A DNA stretch of 64,000 nt from Ceratodon purpureus (lineage: Eukaryota > Streptophyta > Bryopsida > Pseudoditrichales > Ditrichaceae): NCBI GenBank assembly GCA_014871385.1, contig CM026430.1, positions 2,459,040 to 2,523,039 on the forward strand, written 5' to 3'. Position 1 is the first letter of the stretch, and every line of letters starts with the position of its first letter. Shown here in pieces: positions 61,885 through 64,000 of this stretch. The notes below the pieces were generated by a model. The model saw nothing but the letters and a program-made list of their open reading frames with translations, was not told the DNA's origin and made no database searches. Both the position numbers and the translations under genes were made by a program.

Positions 61885-62954
61885 ACGTTCGATGATTTTG
61901 GGACCTCATAATCACAACTATACTAGGTACAAGTACTTCCTTGGAAACTAATTTGCATGTTCCCCTTCCTGTATCTTCTAGCCCCTACTCCTGTAGAAGA
62001 GTTTTTCCTCAGGCTATGGAGGAACCTGTCATGTTGATTGTATACAAAAATGCAAGAATTTGTAGTGCTCATAGGGGGGCCTTTTTGTGAAGTGTTTTGT
62101 GTTTATCGCATCATAAAGGGCACACAAGTACCAGATACATAACTAGAAGTAGCCTTAACCTCGGGTACAAGGTGTTTTGGTGTGGTAACGTCGGTTCTAG
62201 AAGATAAAAAGGCTCCTTCATAAAGTTGCTCACAATTTTTTGTCCCACCATCACTTCGCTCCTGATAATATTAGTTCAGGGATCGGTGATTATTAAGCAG
62301 ATGCTCAAACAATTTGAGCCATTGGTTACCCTTCAATCAGATGTTGACTCTACTATTAGTCTAAACCAGTAAATTATTTCAGTTGAATACATCAATGACT
62401 TTGACTACAAACCCAAATTGCTATTCTCTTTAATGACTGGCGATGTCCCAGATAGCTGAAGATGCACACTAAGCTCCACTTTCAAACATCATTGCAATTA
62501 AGATACGCTCTCAAAAACATGATCGAATATGATCTTCACCAAATTCAACAATGAATGTCTAGTAAATCTGAGTCATGTAACCTGTCGTTTATTTTAACAA
62601 CCCTGAAAACTATTTCGTTGTTTTAAACAATTAAAGCCTTAATAGTAGTTGTGATAATTCTAAACTGACTGAAAGCACCACCAAATTGAAATACCTGTTG
62701 TTCCTATGTTCTATGTAGCTAACCGAAAGCCCATATTCAGAAAAGCCAGTATTCAGAAGGTTATTCAACCTCCTTATTGCATGTAGATAAGAATAAAAAT
62801 ATATATTCTTAAATTAGAAAACAAGACATTGTCAAGAAAAACAATTGCATGTGTTACCATTTGAAAACTGAGTTTGATTCATGTGATTTCGTAATTTCTA
62901 GAGTAGATATGGGTGGGTTATGAATTGTTAAAATATAAAAAATAAAGGTGCCAA
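61885..62954. other. DCAF1 3' flank
   Basis: The DCAF1 3' UTR should occupy the first few hundred bases; no clear AATAAA is seen and the end was not resolved. The rest is AT-rich with no gene recognised. Confidence 0.5.
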
Positions 62955-62957
62955 AAT

Positions 62958-63881
62958 CACTAGTAGAAATGCAGCCTAACTACACCGGCAGATTACACCA
63001 AAAAATTTGTTTGGTGTTCATCCCAAAATAAACTTGGGATCCTATTGGTTCAAGATTTATTTCGGTGTAATCGTGAGGATCCTCTGTGAACAGTACCCCC
63101 GGTTTCCACTCTACTATTCACGCCTACGCTTCCAACTAAGCAATATTTATAGTTCGTTGTTTTGCCTACAACATAGGTCAGAAGTGAAATTGCTTTTTCA
63201 ATGTCAGAATTCACTGGTGACACAATCACAGGTTCAGCTTTGGGATCAATTGTCCCATAAGGATTGTGTACCGAATGTCAATCCTCAGGTACATAGAAGC
63301 TCCCACTTCTTTCAACACTTACACATAGGTAAATACTAGTGTTGGTCTGTTATGGCATCTTCTACAATAAATGAATCAATCAGAGTCATTATGAGAAGTC
63401 GTGGACCTCAAACGGGTATTTAGAATGAACCACTGTCCAAGGTTTCACTGTAGAAAGATGCCATAACAGACCAACACTGGTAAATACTCAGCATGGAGCA
63501 AATCAATCTTTGTGGATTGGGACCCAAGTAAATCCAATAGAAATTTCACGGACCTATGAAATACGATCAACAACATCCAACAATTTACTGGAATAATTAA
63601 ATTACTGAATTGCCAGTAATTTTTCTGAATTTTACCTCGTGTAAATGTCTATTTACCAGGAGCAAACGAGCAAAGGTAACTCCCACGCGTCACCCTTGTG
63701 TCCAGATTAGTCGTGGTGCCAGGGGATCCAAATCTCGCATGAATTGCAAGTTTCAAAAATAGGGCCAAAACGGTGTCCAACTACACCTAAACATATTGCC
63801 CTTACATCATTTGCTGAGTTCCATACATAACCAAATTTTTGGTGTTGATTCTGGTGTACTTGCACAGGTTTTCTAGTAGTC
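62958..63881. mobile_element. Nonautonomous CACTA element
   Basis: The left end CACTAGTAGAAATG and the right end (reverse complement GACTACTAGAAAAC) match the CACTA consensus of CACTAxxAGAAA, with one changed terminal base on the right. AAT flanks both sides (62955-62957, 63882-63884), the 3-bp duplication expected of CACTA. TACACC/GGTGTA subterminal motifs recur near both ends, for example 62982, 62994, 63064 and 63853. It has no transposase coding and holds a nested MITE. Confidence 0.7.
63338..63478. mobile_element. Mutator-like MITE nested in the CACTA element
   Basis: The 141-bp element has TIRs with a 24-bp perfect start (AGTGTTGGTCTGTTATGGCA). A perfect 10-bp duplication GGTAAATACT flanks it at 63328-63337 and 63479-63488. 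The 9-10 bp duplication points to a Mutator-like origin. It is noncoding, and it inserted after the surrounding CACTA element. Confidence 0.85.
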
Positions 63882-64000
63882 AATGAAGAAAGTAGGAATA
63901 TCCAATGGTCAACAATTAAGATAACATGTTGTACCAAAGGAAGATTTAGATTTCATCACAACCATTTCACATTCAAAAGTAGAAAATCACTTCAAAACAC

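Noticed and set aside
1..64000. CRISPR arrays, rRNA genes, tRNA genes, organelle inserts
   Set aside because: I saw no spaced identical repeats, rRNA-like sequence or tRNA cloverleaf. Short tRNA-like matches cannot be excluded by eye.

Overview
The window is nuclear DNA from a land plant. It carries a complete split DCAF1 gene with introns of 143-485 bp, two MIR390 precursors (a land-plant microRNA family), and plant-type short transposons with clean target-site duplications (Stowaway/mariner, Mutator, hAT and CACTA types). One recognisable host protein gene in 64 kb, long AT-rich spacers, and unusual DNA transposons (piggyBac and DD34E Tc1) make a medium-to-large genome likely. A seed-free plant (bryophyte, lycophyte or fern) is my guess; the sequence does not settle the species.

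Region by region. 400-11380 is a GC-rich block bounded by TTAA and CCCCT...AGG inverted ends. I read it as one very large (about 11 kb) piggyBac-superfamily transposon. On its minus strand it carries a multi-exon transposase with an intact DDD triad and cysteine-rich tail (5624-10737), a small two-B3-domain DNA-binding protein (1642-2802), an acidic orphan exon (3718-4153), and one captured exon of D-2-hydroxyglutarate dehydrogenase (4811-4912). 11385-30000 is AT-rich and almost gene-free. It holds a mariner-type MITE (12417-12682), a Stowaway MITE (24890-25010) and a decayed but complete-ended Tc1/DD34E element (25599-27313). 30000-34600 is a more GC-balanced tract with two MIR390 hairpins 605 bp apart. 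35235-35565 is a Mutator-type MITE. 35600-44300 is AT-rich with a GC-rich hAT MITE (41132-41368). 44300-44840 carries two back-to-back long hairpins that look like unknown microRNA precursors. 48500-52180 is AT-rich with a second, nested MITE. 52187-52612 is a 426 bp near-palindrome just upstream of DCAF1 (52863-61884). The right edge holds a nonautonomous CACTA element (62958-63881) with a Mutator-like MITE nested inside it.

Functionally, two host modules are clear: DCAF1, the substrate receptor of a CUL4-DDB1 ubiquitin ligase, and miR390, which with AGO7 triggers TAS3 tasiRNA production. The most novel item is the piggyBac element. A plant-type transcription-factor domain gene and a captured metabolic exon sit inside it, so it resembles the accessory-gene-carrying CACTA and MULE elements of plants more than a compact animal piggyBac.
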